Part shown: one piece after another, positions 43,711 to 52,656 of the stretch
Layout of the letters: each line of letters starts with the position of its first letter
Numbering within the stretch: the first letter of the stretch is position 1
Assembly (NCBI RefSeq): GCF_000685075.1
Contig: NZ_BAYD01000012.1
Location: 62,001-126,000, forward strand
DNA: 64,000 nucleotides
Direction of reading: 5' to 3'
DNA from: Paraburkholderia oxyphila NBRC 105797
GTDB lineage: Bacteria > Pseudomonadota > Gammaproteobacteria > Burkholderiales > Burkholderiaceae
Made by a program: the position numbers and the translations under genes
The notes under the pieces: model-generated
The model's input: only the letters and a program-made list of their open reading frames with translations
The model's database searches: none
Told to the model about the DNA's origin: nothing

Positions 43711-44691
43711 TTAACCAAGGAACACATTGGGGCGATGACGCCGGTGCACGATGCCCTTCGGCGGCGTCTCGATGATTTCAATGAGCAACTCGACCGCTGA
43801 GAGCCCGAACTTCTTCGGCTCGAGGTCCATGGCGAGGATTTGCGCGCTGCCCAGCTCGGTGACGGGGTCTCCAGCCAGCGAGGCCAGATGAAAGCCCGGC
43901 TCGTCCCGCTGCGCAACCGGCTGCCCCAATTGCTGGAGCATCGGTATCGCAACGGCGGCAGCCCCTTGCAGGCCGACGACCAGCGCATCGATACGGTCTT
44001 CCTTGACCAGATGCTCGATGGCCCGAAACAGGTCGCGCTCGTCGTGATCCGTCGCCAGCGTGGCGGTGCGGGGCGCAATGCCCTGACGCGCGCAGCCGGC
44101 CTCGAACGCATGATGCGCTTCTATGGCCCAGCCCGGCGCGTGGCCGAGGTCTAACCCAATGTATCCCGGGCGCTTTGCGCCGCCAACGCGAAGTTTGTCG
44201 AGCACGAAATCGACGACTTCGTGGTGGTCGATTTCGATGATCGCAACCGGCTGGTCGGGGCTCAAGGAGCGGAAGCTGTGCTCCGCGAAGACGATCGGCA
44301 GCGAGGCGTCCAGCATGCGCTGGACGACGGGATCGTCGTCCAGCGCGTCGATGACCACGGCGCCGTCTACGTGAAATTGCCTCGCTTCGCTCGCGTGCAG
44401 CGTGAGATCGCTGCCGGCCGCGGAGGCGCCGGCGACCGCCCCGAACGCGAAATGCATATAGAACGACAGCGCGCGCGCATACGGGGGGATGTACAGGCCC
44501 AATGCGCCCATGTTGCGGCGGCGCAGCGAGCGGGCCGCCTTGTTCGACACATAGCCCATCGCCTGAGCGGCGTCCGCGACGCGCTTGCGTGTTTCTTCCG
44601 ACACCCGGCCGGAGCCGATCAGCGCATCCGACACGGTGGTTTTTGACAAGCCGAGCGCGCGTGCCAGATCGACGAGGGTGACTGCTGCCAT
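43711..44691 (-). CDS. LacI-family transcriptional regulator
   Basis: A 326-residue repressor. The HTH/hinge is VTLVDLARALGLSKTTVSDAL ... ADAAQAMGYVSNKAARSLR (residues 4-55), followed by a periplasmic-binding-like effector domain. The ATG at 44691 places the HTH at the very N-terminus, as in the family. It is divergent from the symporter operon across 158 nt, where a perfect 18-bp palindrome lies. It probably represses the transporter/amidase genes and responds to a cluster substrate. Confidence 0.88.
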   Translation of the reverse strand: MAAVTLVDLARALGLSKTTVSDALIGSGRVSEETRKRVADAAQAMGYVSNKAARSLRRRNMGALGLYIPPYARALSFYMHFAFGAVAGASAAGSDLTLHASEARQFHVDGAVVIDALDDDPVVQRMLDASLPIVFAEHSFRSLSPDQPVAIIEIDHHEVVDFVLDKLRVGGAKRPGYIGLDLGHAPGWAIEAHHAFEAGCARQGIAPRTATLATDHDERDLFRAIEHLVKEDRIDALVVGLQGAAAVAIPMLQQLGQPVAQRDEPGFHLASLAGDPVTELGSAQILAMDLEPKKFGLSAVELLIEIIETPPKGIVHRRHRPNVFLG

Positions 44692-44776
44692 GGGGGAAAA
44701 CCCTATCCAGAATTTCGACGGAAAACGATGTTCGCTAGCTTGACATGCTATATCGGCGGCCGCATGCTTCTCACCG

Positions 44777-44794
44777 TGCCGGAACGTTCCGGCA
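44777..44794. promoter_or_regulatory. candidate LacI-family operator
   Basis: Perfect 18-bp palindrome TGCCGGAACGTTCCGGCA with a central CG, the form favoured by LacI-family repressors. It lies in the divergent lacI-type/symporter region, about 56 nt before the small membrane protein start. Confidence 0.65.
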
Positions 44795-44849
44795 TGCATT
44801 AATCAGAGCATTTGCTCGAAGCACACATCGAATTGACCCAGGAGACACC

Positions 44850-45074
44850 ATGAACCCATCGGCGCAGCGCGCGCCCGCGAAATGGCGGAGGTCGCTCATA
44901 GCCGCCATTGTCGGCATCGACTTCGTTCTGAGCTTGACGCCGCAACTGCATTGGGCGGCCGGCAACGGCACGCCGCTGGTCTCGATCGGCTACTTCCTCG
45001 GGACCTGCGTTTTCATCACGTTGACCCTGGGCGTGATGGTCATGATCGACCCGGACAAAGGAGGCAACCCATGA
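44850..45074 (+). CDS. small membrane protein partner of the symporter
   Basis: A 74-residue protein with two predicted transmembrane helices (LIAAIVGIDFVLSLTPQLHW and IGYFLGTCVFITLTLGVMVMI). Small proteins of the DUF3311/YhdT-like kind precede many sodium:solute symporters. GGAGACACC precedes the ATG, and the stop overlaps the symporter ATG (ATGA), a sign of translational coupling and a probable subunit role. Exact family uncertain. Confidence 0.75.
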   Translation: MNPSAQRAPAKWRRSLIAAIVGIDFVLSLTPQLHWAAGNGTPLVSIGYFLGTCVFITLTLGVMVMIDPDKGGNP

Positions 45075-46603
45075 ATGCCGTCATCGGTTATGGCGGCATT
45101 GCTGCCTTTTTCCTGCTGGTGATCGTCGTCCTCGAACTGACGAAGAAGCAGAGCGCCAACTTCAGCGAGTACGCGACGGCGGGGCGCTCGTTTGGGTCGT
45201 GGTTCAGCGCGATGGCGTTTTTGAATACCTGGGTGCCGGGGACCGGATTTATCGCGTTTGCCGGGTTCGCGGCGGCGTTCGGCGTGATCAGCTTCTATTC
45301 GATGGTCTATTCGCTGCTTGCCGTCGTGCTGATGTTCTTCCTGGCCCGGCCGGTCTTCGAGTGGGGCAAGCGGCACGATCTGCGTACGCAAGCCGACCTG
45401 CTCGGGCTGCGCTATGGCTCGCGCGCCGTTCGAATCGTTGCGGCGATCATCGGCATCATCGCGTCGTTTCCGTGGGCCATTCTGGGCATGCAGTCGCTCG
45501 CGCTCGTCTTCAAGTACCTGTCGTTCGGCAAGGTTGGCGGGACGGTAGCGGTCTTGATCGGCATTGCGGTGATTGGCCTGCGCCAGATCTGGACGGCGCG
45601 TTTCGGCATGCGCGGCGTGATCATCAGCGACTTCGTGCAAGGGATCGTCGCCTACGTGATCGGCACGATCATCGCGCTCGGGCTCCTCACGTGGCTCGTC
45701 ACGAACGGACACGGCTTCGACAAGCTGCCGGCCAGCCACTATTCGTTGCCCGGTCCCGGCAGCGCCGTCGGCCCGTTGTATGTCGCCTCGCTGATCTTGA
45801 CGGGGGTGTTGGGCGGGTGGTGCTGGCCAGACATTTTCGTGCGTCTGTTCACCTCGAATAGCAGCGCCACCATCAAGCGCGCGGCGGTCATGGCGGCCCC
45901 GCTGATGTTGATCTTCGATACCGCGCTCACGCTGCTGGCCATTGTGGCGGCCTCGGTGCCGGGCGTCGACAAGGCGCCGGACAACGTCTGGTTCATCACT
46001 GCCGGCATTGGCGGCGCAGGGCTCTTGACGCTCGCAGGGGTCTGCGTGGTGGCGGCCACCATGGGCAATATCGGCGCGAACCTGCAGGCGCTCGGCACAC
46101 AGGCCGCAAACGACATTGTCGGCGCGGCGATGAACGTGCGGATCACCAATGCGCGGATCGGACGTATCGCGGTGGCGGTGTTGACACTGCTGGCGGCGAT
46201 CGGTGCGTTCGCAACGATCAACATGACTTCCGGCCTGATCATCTTCGCCTTCGTGTCGTATCAAGCGATTTGCCAGCTCGCCCCCACCTTGCTGCTCGGC
46301 ATCTTCTGGAAACGCGGCACCGCGGCGGCGGCGATTGCCGGGATGGTGAGCGGGGCAGTGAGCGCCATGGTGCTTCAGGTGCTCTATCCGATATCGATTC
46401 CGTGGGCGGACGGAGCTACATCGGGCGTGATCGGGTTGCTGATCAATACCGCCGTGTACGTCGGCGTGACCTGGGCGATGCCGATGAAGGCTGCCGAGCG
46501 GCAACGCGTGGAGCGGCTGTTCAGCCAGAAGCATTCACAAGTCGAAAGCGATGTCGCCGGTATCGGAAACGAAGTTGCAGTAGCGTCGCCCCGTAGCTTT
46601 TAA
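45071..46603 (+). CDS. sodium:solute symporter (SSS family)
   Basis: A 510-residue inner-membrane transporter with about 13 transmembrane helices. The SSS features include YATAGRSFGSWFSAMAF and FLNTWVPGTGFIAFAGFAAAFG near the N-terminus and GVLGGWCWPDIFVRLFTS in the middle. The start at 45071 overlaps the small-partner stop; the longer frame has no support. Uptake substrate is not known; the neighbouring amidase, aminotransferase and deacylase suggest an amine, amino acid or carbamoyl/acyl derivative. Confidence 0.9.
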   Translation: MNAVIGYGGIAAFFLLVIVVLELTKKQSANFSEYATAGRSFGSWFSAMAFLNTWVPGTGFIAFAGFAAAFGVISFYSMVYSLLAVVLMFFLARPVFEWGKRHDLRTQADLLGLRYGSRAVRIVAAIIGIIASFPWAILGMQSLALVFKYLSFGKVGGTVAVLIGIAVIGLRQIWTARFGMRGVIISDFVQGIVAYVIGTIIALGLLTWLVTNGHGFDKLPASHYSLPGPGSAVGPLYVASLILTGVLGGWCWPDIFVRLFTSNSSATIKRAAVMAAPLMLIFDTALTLLAIVAASVPGVDKAPDNVWFITAGIGGAGLLTLAGVCVVAATMGNIGANLQALGTQAANDIVGAAMNVRITNARIGRIAVAVLTLLAAIGAFATINMTSGLIIFAFVSYQAICQLAPTLLLGIFWKRGTAAAAIAGMVSGAVSAMVLQVLYPISIPWADGATSGVIGLLINTAVYVGVTWAMPMKAAERQRVERLFSQKHSQVESDVAGIGNEVAVASPRSF

Positions 46604-46625
46604 CTGAAACAAGAAGGAAGGACTT

Positions 46626-47558
46626 ATGGAACAACGACTCATGAACCGCCCCCTTTCCATCGGCCAGCGGGTAGTCTCGGTCGCGGCCACCCAGTTCGCA
46701 TGCGCCTGGGACCTGGAAAAGAATCTGGAGGCGGCAGAACGTGTCGTGCGTTCGGCTGCAGCGGCCGGTGCGCAGATCATCGTGTTACAGGAACTCTTCG
46801 AAACGCCGTATTTTTGTCAAACCATTGGTGAGGACTACTTTTCGCTTGCGAGGACGATAGAGGAGAATCCGGCCATCGCGCTGTGCCGCAGGCTGGCGAA
46901 GGAACTCGACGTCGTGATTCCGGTCAGCACCTTCGAACGCAGCCATCAAAGGTATTTCAACAGCGTCACTATCGTCGACGCCGGTGGCGAGGTGCTCGGC
47001 ACGTATCGGAAGACGCATATTCCCGATGGGCCGGGCTATTACGAGAAGTACTACTTCACCCCCGGCGACACCGGCTTCAAGGTCTGGAAAACCCGCTATG
47101 CCACGTTGGGCGTGGGCATCTGCTGGGACCAATGGTTTGCGGAGTCCGCGCGCTCGATGGCGGTTCAAGGGGCGGAGATGCTGCTGTTTCCGACCGCAAT
47201 CGGTTCTAGCCCGTTCGAGGAGTCGGCCGAGCCCAGTCATGCACCTGGCGACTTGCAGAACACCGAGTTGCGCCATCGTCATTGGCGCAACGTGCAGTGC
47301 GGGCACGCGGCGGCCAACATGATGCCGCTGGTGGCGTCGAACCGGGTCGGCGTCGAGCGTCAGGGAGACAGCCGCATCGAGTTCTTCGGGCAATCGTTCA
47401 TCGCCAATCAGCGTGGCGAAGTCGTCGAGGAATTGAGCGCCGATCGCGAAGCGTTCGTCGTGCATGCCTTCGATCTGGAAGCGTTGCGCTTGCAGCGGGC
47501 GTCGTGGGGATTGTTTCGGGATCGTCGACCGCTCGAGTACGGTGAGCTGACTGCCTGA
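46626..47558 (+). CDS. nitrilase-superfamily amidase (N-carbamoylputrescine amidase-like)
   Basis: A 310-residue carbon-nitrogen hydrolase. The Glu-Lys-Cys triad is visible: E in LQELFETPYFCQ, K in YRKTHIPDGPGYYEKYYF and C in VGICWDQWF. The PDGPGYxEKYYFxPGDTGF sequence is characteristic of AguB, which converts N-carbamoylputrescine to putrescine, ammonia and CO2; beta-ureidopropionases are close relatives. GAAGGA lies before the ATG. It follows the symporter by 22 nt. Putrescine specificity would fit the aminotransferase downstream but is not proved. Confidence 0.85.
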   Translation: MEQRLMNRPLSIGQRVVSVAATQFACAWDLEKNLEAAERVVRSAAAAGAQIIVLQELFETPYFCQTIGEDYFSLARTIEENPAIALCRRLAKELDVVIPVSTFERSHQRYFNSVTIVDAGGEVLGTYRKTHIPDGPGYYEKYYFTPGDTGFKVWKTRYATLGVGICWDQWFAESARSMAVQGAEMLLFPTAIGSSPFEESAEPSHAPGDLQNTELRHRHWRNVQCGHAAANMMPLVASNRVGVERQGDSRIEFFGQSFIANQRGEVVEELSADREAFVVHAFDLEALRLQRASWGLFRDRRPLEYGELTA

Positions 47559-47865
47559 GGCGCGGGCTCGTACCGAGGTGGTGGATCTTATCGCAGTGAT
47601 AGCCTGACTGAAAAATAGTATTCCTGAATAAATAAAAGGGTAAACCTTATGGATGCGCTCGTCACCGCTGGACCTTGGCGGTGCAGCGCGTCCGGTTGGT
47701 GAAGTCCTGTGTATCGCCTTGTATTGCCGTCCAGTTATATCGGGGTTCTGAGAGTCATGAATTCAACGAATTCGAATTTGACGAAATGACCATTAACAAC
47801 GATGCCGATGATTGCGTGGTTACTAGAGGAAACCGATGCGAATTTTGGCGCCTTAAGGAACCAGC
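47559..47865 (+). other. 307-nt leader region before the second porin
   Basis: Lower in GC than its surroundings. It contains short AT tracts (AAAAATAG, AATAAATAAAAG) and GAATTC-rich sequence near 47760. Probably a promoter and untranslated leader for the porin; I see no gene and no clear operator like the one at 44777. Confidence 0.45.
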
Positions 47866-48921
47866 GTGGAAAAGTTGATGTTTCTCCTTAAACGAAAGGC
47901 AGGGCTGCTGGCAGGCGCTTGCGCGCTCCTGACTTCGGGTGCGTCGTACGCGCAGAGCAGCGTGACGCTGTATGGCTGGCTGGATGGCGGGATTCAGTAC
48001 CTGACGAATGCCGACGGGAAGCACTCGGCCGTCAATCTCCAAAGCTACGGCAATCTGCCGACGATGTTCGGATTGACGGGTAAGGAAGACCTTGGAGGAG
48101 GGCTGGCTGCCATCTTCAAGCTGGAGCAGGCCTTCAACATCAACGACGGAACGCCCCTCGTGCCGGGCTACGAGTTCTACCGCAATGCTTATGTGGGTTT
48201 GAGCAGCCCGTGGGGCACGGTCACGATGGGGCGGCAATCGACTGTGCTGTTTGACGACACGCTGGAATTCGATCCGTTTTACTACGCCGCCTATAGCGGC
48301 GAGTCGGAGCTGATACCCGTCACGGACAACTACGTGAGTTCGTCGATCAAGTACCAGTCGCCGGTTTTTTCAGGTGTGAGCATGAAGGCGCTGGTTGCGA
48401 GCGAGGGCGTGGCCGGCAATTTCCGCTCGGGCCGCGTGCTCGAACTCGGTGCGTTGTATCGCGGGGCGGCTTTGAGCGCGAGCGCGGTGCTGCGCGAGAC
48501 GAACGGCTCCGCAACGGGCGGCACGGTGGACACGTCCGCGCTCAAGCGCACCATCGGTGTGCTCGATGCGGCCTATGTGATGGGATCGGCGACCGTCCTC
48601 GCGGGCGTCGAGAGACAGACCGGCGATCTCGCTCCGTCGAAAACCGTCGTCTGGGGCGGCGGACGTTACCAGGCGTCATCGGCCGCAGCGTTCGGACTTG
48701 GTGTTTATCAGACGCTGTCCAACGATCCGGCAACCGGCAATCCGACGCTATTCGTGGTGGGCATGACCTATAGCCTGTCGAAGCGGACGAGCATGTACGT
48801 GAACCTCGGGTATTCGAAGAATTCGAGCCACAGTTCACAAACGGTCTACGAATATGAAGTCACGCCACTCGATGGCGCGAATCAGTTCGGCGCCATGGTC
48901 GGGATGAGTCATACATTCTGA
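47866..48921 (+). CDS. Gram-negative porin of the catabolic cluster
   Basis: A 351-residue outer-membrane porin. Signal peptide region LLAGACALLTSGASYA, mature start QSSVTLYGWLDGGIQYL, and terminal GMSHTF with C-terminal Phe. The GTG at 47866 has AAGGAA 5 nt upstream; the ATG at 47878 is an alternative and changes only the first four residues. Its place between the amidase and aminotransferase suggests it admits the cluster substrate. Confidence 0.9.
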   Translation: MEKLMFLLKRKAGLLAGACALLTSGASYAQSSVTLYGWLDGGIQYLTNADGKHSAVNLQSYGNLPTMFGLTGKEDLGGGLAAIFKLEQAFNINDGTPLVPGYEFYRNAYVGLSSPWGTVTMGRQSTVLFDDTLEFDPFYYAAYSGESELIPVTDNYVSSSIKYQSPVFSGVSMKALVASEGVAGNFRSGRVLELGALYRGAALSASAVLRETNGSATGGTVDTSALKRTIGVLDAAYVMGSATVLAGVERQTGDLAPSKTVVWGGGRYQASSAAAFGLGVYQTLSNDPATGNPTLFVVGMTYSLSKRTSMYVNLGYSKNSSHSSQTVYEYEVTPLDGANQFGAMVGMSHTF

Positions 48922-48976
48922 TCAGGAGTCGGAACTTTCAGGTAGTAAGAATGGACTTGAGAAAGAGAGAAATTTT

Positions 48977-50404
48977 ATGAATCGAATGACTGCGGATTTT
49001 GCCCAACTCAACTCGGGCATGGAGAAGGCACGCGTACCGGCTGCCCGCACGACCGCCGAATATCGCGTGCTTGACGCCGCGCACCACATCCATCCGTTCA
49101 CGGACATGGACTCGCTGAACTTCAAGGGCAGCCGCGTGATTACCGAAGCGCAAGGCGTCTATCTGAAGGACTCGGACGGCAACCGCATTATCGACGGGAT
49201 GGCGGGGCTATGGTGCGTGAATGTCGGCTATGGGCGCAAGGAGCTGATCGACGCCGCAACCCGGCAGTTGCATGCGCTGCCGTTCTACAACACGTTTTTC
49301 CAGTCCACGCATCCGCCGGTGATCGAATTGTCGGCCTTGCTGGCGGAACTGGTGCCCGGCGATTTCAGCCATTTTTTCTATTGCAATAGTGGCTCCGAGG
49401 GCAACGATACGGTGCTGCGGATCGTGCATCAATACTGGATCGCGCGCGGCAAGCCGAGCCGGAAATACGTGATCTCGCGCGAGAATGCCTACCACGGCTC
49501 GACGATCGCCGGTGCGACGCTGGGGGGCATGGTGGGCATGCACAACCAGATGCTCTCGCGCGTCGAATTCATCGAGTACATCGGCCAGCCCTGCTATTTC
49601 GGCGAAGCCGGGGCAGGCATGACGCCGGAGGAATTCGGCCTCCTGCGCGCGCGGGAACTCGAAGCGAAGATTCTCGAGCTCGGTGCGGAAAACGTCGGCG
49701 CGTTCATCGGCGAGCCGTTCCAGGGCGCGGGCGGCGTGATCGTGCCGCCATCGACGTATTGGCCGGAGATCGAGCGGATCTGCCGCAAATACGATGTGCT
49801 GCTGGTCGCCGACGAAGTGATCGGCGGCTTCGGCCGCACCGGCGAATGGTTCGCGCATCAGCATTTCGGTTTCGAGCCGGATCTCATCACGATGGCGAAA
49901 GGGCTGACGAGCGGCTATGTGCCGATGGGCGCGGTTGGCGTGCACGCGCGCATTGCGACGGAGCTCGCAAAGGGCGGCGTCTTCACGCATGGTGTCACGT
50001 ACTCGGGCCATCCGGTTGCGGCGGCCGTCGCGGTTGCGAACCTTCACGTGTTGCGCGACGAACGGATCATCGAGCGAGTGAAGGCCGATACCGGACCGTA
50101 CTTTCAGCGCAAACTGCGCGAGGCGCTCGCCGGTCACCCGCTCGTTGGCGAGGTTGCGGGTGTCGGGCTCGTGGCGGGTATTCAGATTGCCGACGCCGCG
50201 CGCGGCAAGGCGCTCGATAACGGCTACGAGGCGGCCATCGCTTGCCGCGATGCCTCATACGATCTCAATCTGATCATGCGCCCGACCGGCGACCGGATGA
50301 CATTGTCGCCGCCGCTGATCGTCTCGCATGGCGAGATCGACGAGATCGTCACGAAGGCGAAGGCTGCCGTCGATGCCGCTGCGCGGCAGTCCGGTTTTGC
50401 ATAA
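48977..50404 (+). CDS. class III aminotransferase (omega-amino acid/putrescine:pyruvate type)
   Basis: A 475-residue PLP enzyme. PLP-binding lysine K308 lies in LITMAKGLTSGYVPMGAV. Other family features are YCNSGSEGNDTVLRI (phosphate site), NAYHGSTIAGATLGG and LLVADEVIGGFGRTG (Asp of the PLP pyridine contact). The sequence resembles putrescine-pyruvate (SpuC) and beta-alanine-pyruvate aminotransferases. It follows the porin by 55 nt and is tightly linked to the deacylase. With the AguB-like amidase it could degrade putrescine released from carbamoylputrescine. Confidence 0.9.
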   Translation: MNRMTADFAQLNSGMEKARVPAARTTAEYRVLDAAHHIHPFTDMDSLNFKGSRVITEAQGVYLKDSDGNRIIDGMAGLWCVNVGYGRKELIDAATRQLHALPFYNTFFQSTHPPVIELSALLAELVPGDFSHFFYCNSGSEGNDTVLRIVHQYWIARGKPSRKYVISRENAYHGSTIAGATLGGMVGMHNQMLSRVEFIEYIGQPCYFGEAGAGMTPEEFGLLRARELEAKILELGAENVGAFIGEPFQGAGGVIVPPSTYWPEIERICRKYDVLLVADEVIGGFGRTGEWFAHQHFGFEPDLITMAKGLTSGYVPMGAVGVHARIATELAKGGVFTHGVTYSGHPVAAAVAVANLHVLRDERIIERVKADTGPYFQRKLREALAGHPLVGEVAGVGLVAGIQIADAARGKALDNGYEAAIACRDASYDLNLIMRPTGDRMTLSPPLIVSHGEIDEIVTKAKAAVDAAARQSGFA

Positions 50405-50410
50405 ACGAAT

Positions 50411-51700
50411 GTGAGTAGCGTGATGACCCTCGAATTACATGAACTGGCCAGCGCAGTGCGCGCGCGGCGCGACGCTCACGTGCGCATGCTCTCCGCGCTG
50501 GTGGCTTTTCCGTCACTGCTCGGCCAGGAAAGCGACGCGCAGCGCTACATGGCGCGCACCTTCACCGGTATGGGTCTCGAACTCGACGAGTTCGAGATCG
50601 ACGACGACGCGCTGCGCCAGCATCCCGCGTATGCGCCGTCATTGACGTCCTATGCGGGGCGTCCGAACGTCGTGGGTATCCATCGTCCGCGCAACGGCAC
50701 GACGGGGCGCTCGCTGATCCTCAACGGCCACATCGACGTGGTGCCGGTCGGCGATGAGCGGCTATGGTCGAGTCCGCCGTTCTCGCCCGTCGTGCGCGAT
50801 GGGCGGCTATATGGCCGCGGCGCGGCCGATATGAAGGCCGGCATTGTCGCGTACACGCTTGCCATGCGGACTTTGTTCGAGCTGGGCTTCGAGCCGGCCG
50901 CGCCGGTGTATCTGCAATCGGTGATCGAGGAGGAGTGCACGGGCAACGGCGCGCTCGGCTGCCTGATGCGCGGCTATCGCGCGGAGGCGGCGATTATCCC
51001 GGAGCCCAGCGACACCATCAGAGACGCGCAACTCGGCGTGATGTGGCTCACCTTGCACGTGCAAGGGGTGCCGGCGCACGCGGCGGTGGCGCCCGACGGT
51101 TCGAGCGCGATCGACTTCGCGGGTTATCTGGTTGGTGCGATGAAGGGGCTTGCCGAGCAATGGAACGGCAGTGCGTGCCGGCATGCACGTTTCGCCGACC
51201 ACGCGCATCCGATCAATTTCAATCTTGGCGAGTTGCGCGGCGGCGAATGGCCCTCCTCGGTGCCCACGCAGTGCGAAGCACGCATCCGCGTGAGTTTCTA
51301 CCCGGGTACGACACCCGAGCAGGCGCTCGCCGAGATTCGCGCGACGCTCGCCGACGCGCATCGCCAGCGTCCAGGCGGCGCACTGTTTAACTGGAGCATC
51401 GACAATGCGGGCGGGTTCCGGGCGGAAGGCTTTGTGCTCGATCCCGGCATTCCATTGATCGAGACACTCTCGCTGTGTCATCGCGACGTGCATGGCGTGG
51501 CGCCCGAGCGGTTCGCGTTTACCGGCACGACCGACGCGAGGTATTTCAATCTCTACGGCGCGACGCCCGCAGTCTGTTACGGCCCACCGGGTGAGAACAT
51601 TCACGGCGTGGACGAGTATGTCGCGATCGACGACATGCTCAACGCCACGACAGTGATCGCATGGTTTATTGCGCGCTGGTGTGGATTGAATCGACGCTGA
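50411..51700 (+). CDS. M20-family deacylase (ArgE/DapE type)
   Basis: A 429-residue zinc metallohydrolase. Motifs are LNGHIDVVPVGD (first metal His/Asp), GRGAADMKAG (bridging Asp), EEECTGNGALG (catalytic Glu pair) and a C-terminal His in PGENIHGVDEYV. The dimerisation domain sits at about residues 210-325. Either the GTG at 50411 or the ATG at 50423 may be the start. It begins 6 nt after the aminotransferase stop, so cotranslated. It probably removes an acyl group from an amino acid or amine substrate. Confidence 0.88.
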   Translation: MSSVMTLELHELASAVRARRDAHVRMLSALVAFPSLLGQESDAQRYMARTFTGMGLELDEFEIDDDALRQHPAYAPSLTSYAGRPNVVGIHRPRNGTTGRSLILNGHIDVVPVGDERLWSSPPFSPVVRDGRLYGRGAADMKAGIVAYTLAMRTLFELGFEPAAPVYLQSVIEEECTGNGALGCLMRGYRAEAAIIPEPSDTIRDAQLGVMWLTLHVQGVPAHAAVAPDGSSAIDFAGYLVGAMKGLAEQWNGSACRHARFADHAHPINFNLGELRGGEWPSSVPTQCEARIRVSFYPGTTPEQALAEIRATLADAHRQRPGGALFNWSIDNAGGFRAEGFVLDPGIPLIETLSLCHRDVHGVAPERFAFTGTTDARYFNLYGATPAVCYGPPGENIHGVDEYVAIDDMLNATTVIAWFIARWCGLNRR

Positions 51701-51722
51701 ATCGGGCGCGCACTGGCCAGGC

Positions 51723-52622
51723 TCAACTGCTACGGCTTCGCCTGGCGTCGCGCCCGCCATCGGCGCTCCTCACGGGGCGCATGACGGTCGCTTCATCGTC
51801 CGCAGTCCTTATTTCCTTTCTATCGGAGGCCTGTGCGGCCGGCACGTCCCGCGCCGCCTCGCCATCCTCATCGTCGCCCACCCAAACCGCGCTCGCACTG
51901 AAGTTGTCGTTACCGGCTTTCGCGTGAGCGCGGACATGCGCGGCCAGCGCCTCCAGCCACGCGCGCGGACTGGCCGCCTGCGCGAGCGCCGCGAGCATGG
52001 TGGCTTCCTCGACGTATTCCCAGAAGCCATCGGTGCAGATCAGGAACGCATCGCGCCCGCATAGCCCGAACGTGCCGGGCTGCGCCGCGATGCTCAACCC
52101 TTCGAGCGTGCCGAGCGCCGAGAACAGCACGTTGCGGCGCGGATGATGGCGCGCCGCTTCGGCCGTGATGAGCCGCGCGTCCACCATGTCCTGCACCATG
52201 CTGTGGTCGCGCGTTTGCGCAACGATCTTGCCCGCACGGAAGCAATAGAGCCGCGTGTCGCCGCAATGCGCCCAGGCGGCGGTGCGCCGCTCGCGGTCGA
52301 TGGCCAGCAGCGTCGCCGTCGAGCGCATGTCGCGCAGCGCGGGGCCGCCGTGCGACTGCTCCTCGACGATGTTGTCGTTCGCATGGGCGAGCGCGCTGGC
52401 GAGGCGTTCGCCCGTGGGCGGCAGTTCGGCCAGCGTGAGATAGCGCAGATCGGCGAGCACGGTGTCGACCACGATGGCCGAGGCGGTGTCGCCGCCGCCG
52501 TGGCCGCCCGCGCCGTCGGCAATCACGCAGTAGAAGAGCCGCTCGCTCGACCAGTCGCCGAGCGAGTCCTCGTTGCGCTGCCGCCCGCCCTGATCGGTCA
52601 GGCTTGCGAAGGCCAGTTGCAC
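51723..52622 (-). CDS. PP2C-type protein phosphatase of the T6SS locus
   Basis: A 299-residue Mn/Mg-dependent Ser/Thr phosphatase. Metal-site motifs are ADGAGGHGGGDTAS, HCGDTRLYCFR, CTDGFWEYV and GNDNFSA. Such enzymes (PppA/Stp1) reverse threonine phosphorylation in post-translational T6SS control. The GTG at 52622 has AGGAG upstream; the longer frame runs through the sigma-like gene in another frame. It follows that gene by 34 nt. The C-terminal 50 residues are charged and low complexity. No kinase partner is adjacent. Confidence 0.88.
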   Translation of the reverse strand: MQLAFASLTDQGGRQRNEDSLGDWSSERLFYCVIADGAGGHGGGDTASAIVVDTVLADLRYLTLAELPPTGERLASALAHANDNIVEEQSHGGPALRDMRSTATLLAIDRERRTAAWAHCGDTRLYCFRAGKIVAQTRDHSMVQDMVDARLITAEAARHHPRRNVLFSALGTLEGLSIAAQPGTFGLCGRDAFLICTDGFWEYVEEATMLAALAQAASPRAWLEALAAHVRAHAKAGNDNFSASAVWVGDDEDGEAARDVPAAQASDRKEIRTADDEATVMRPVRSADGGRDARRSRSS

Positions 52623-52656
52623 GCGCGCTCCTGTCCTGTTGCGGGCTTCCCTGTGG

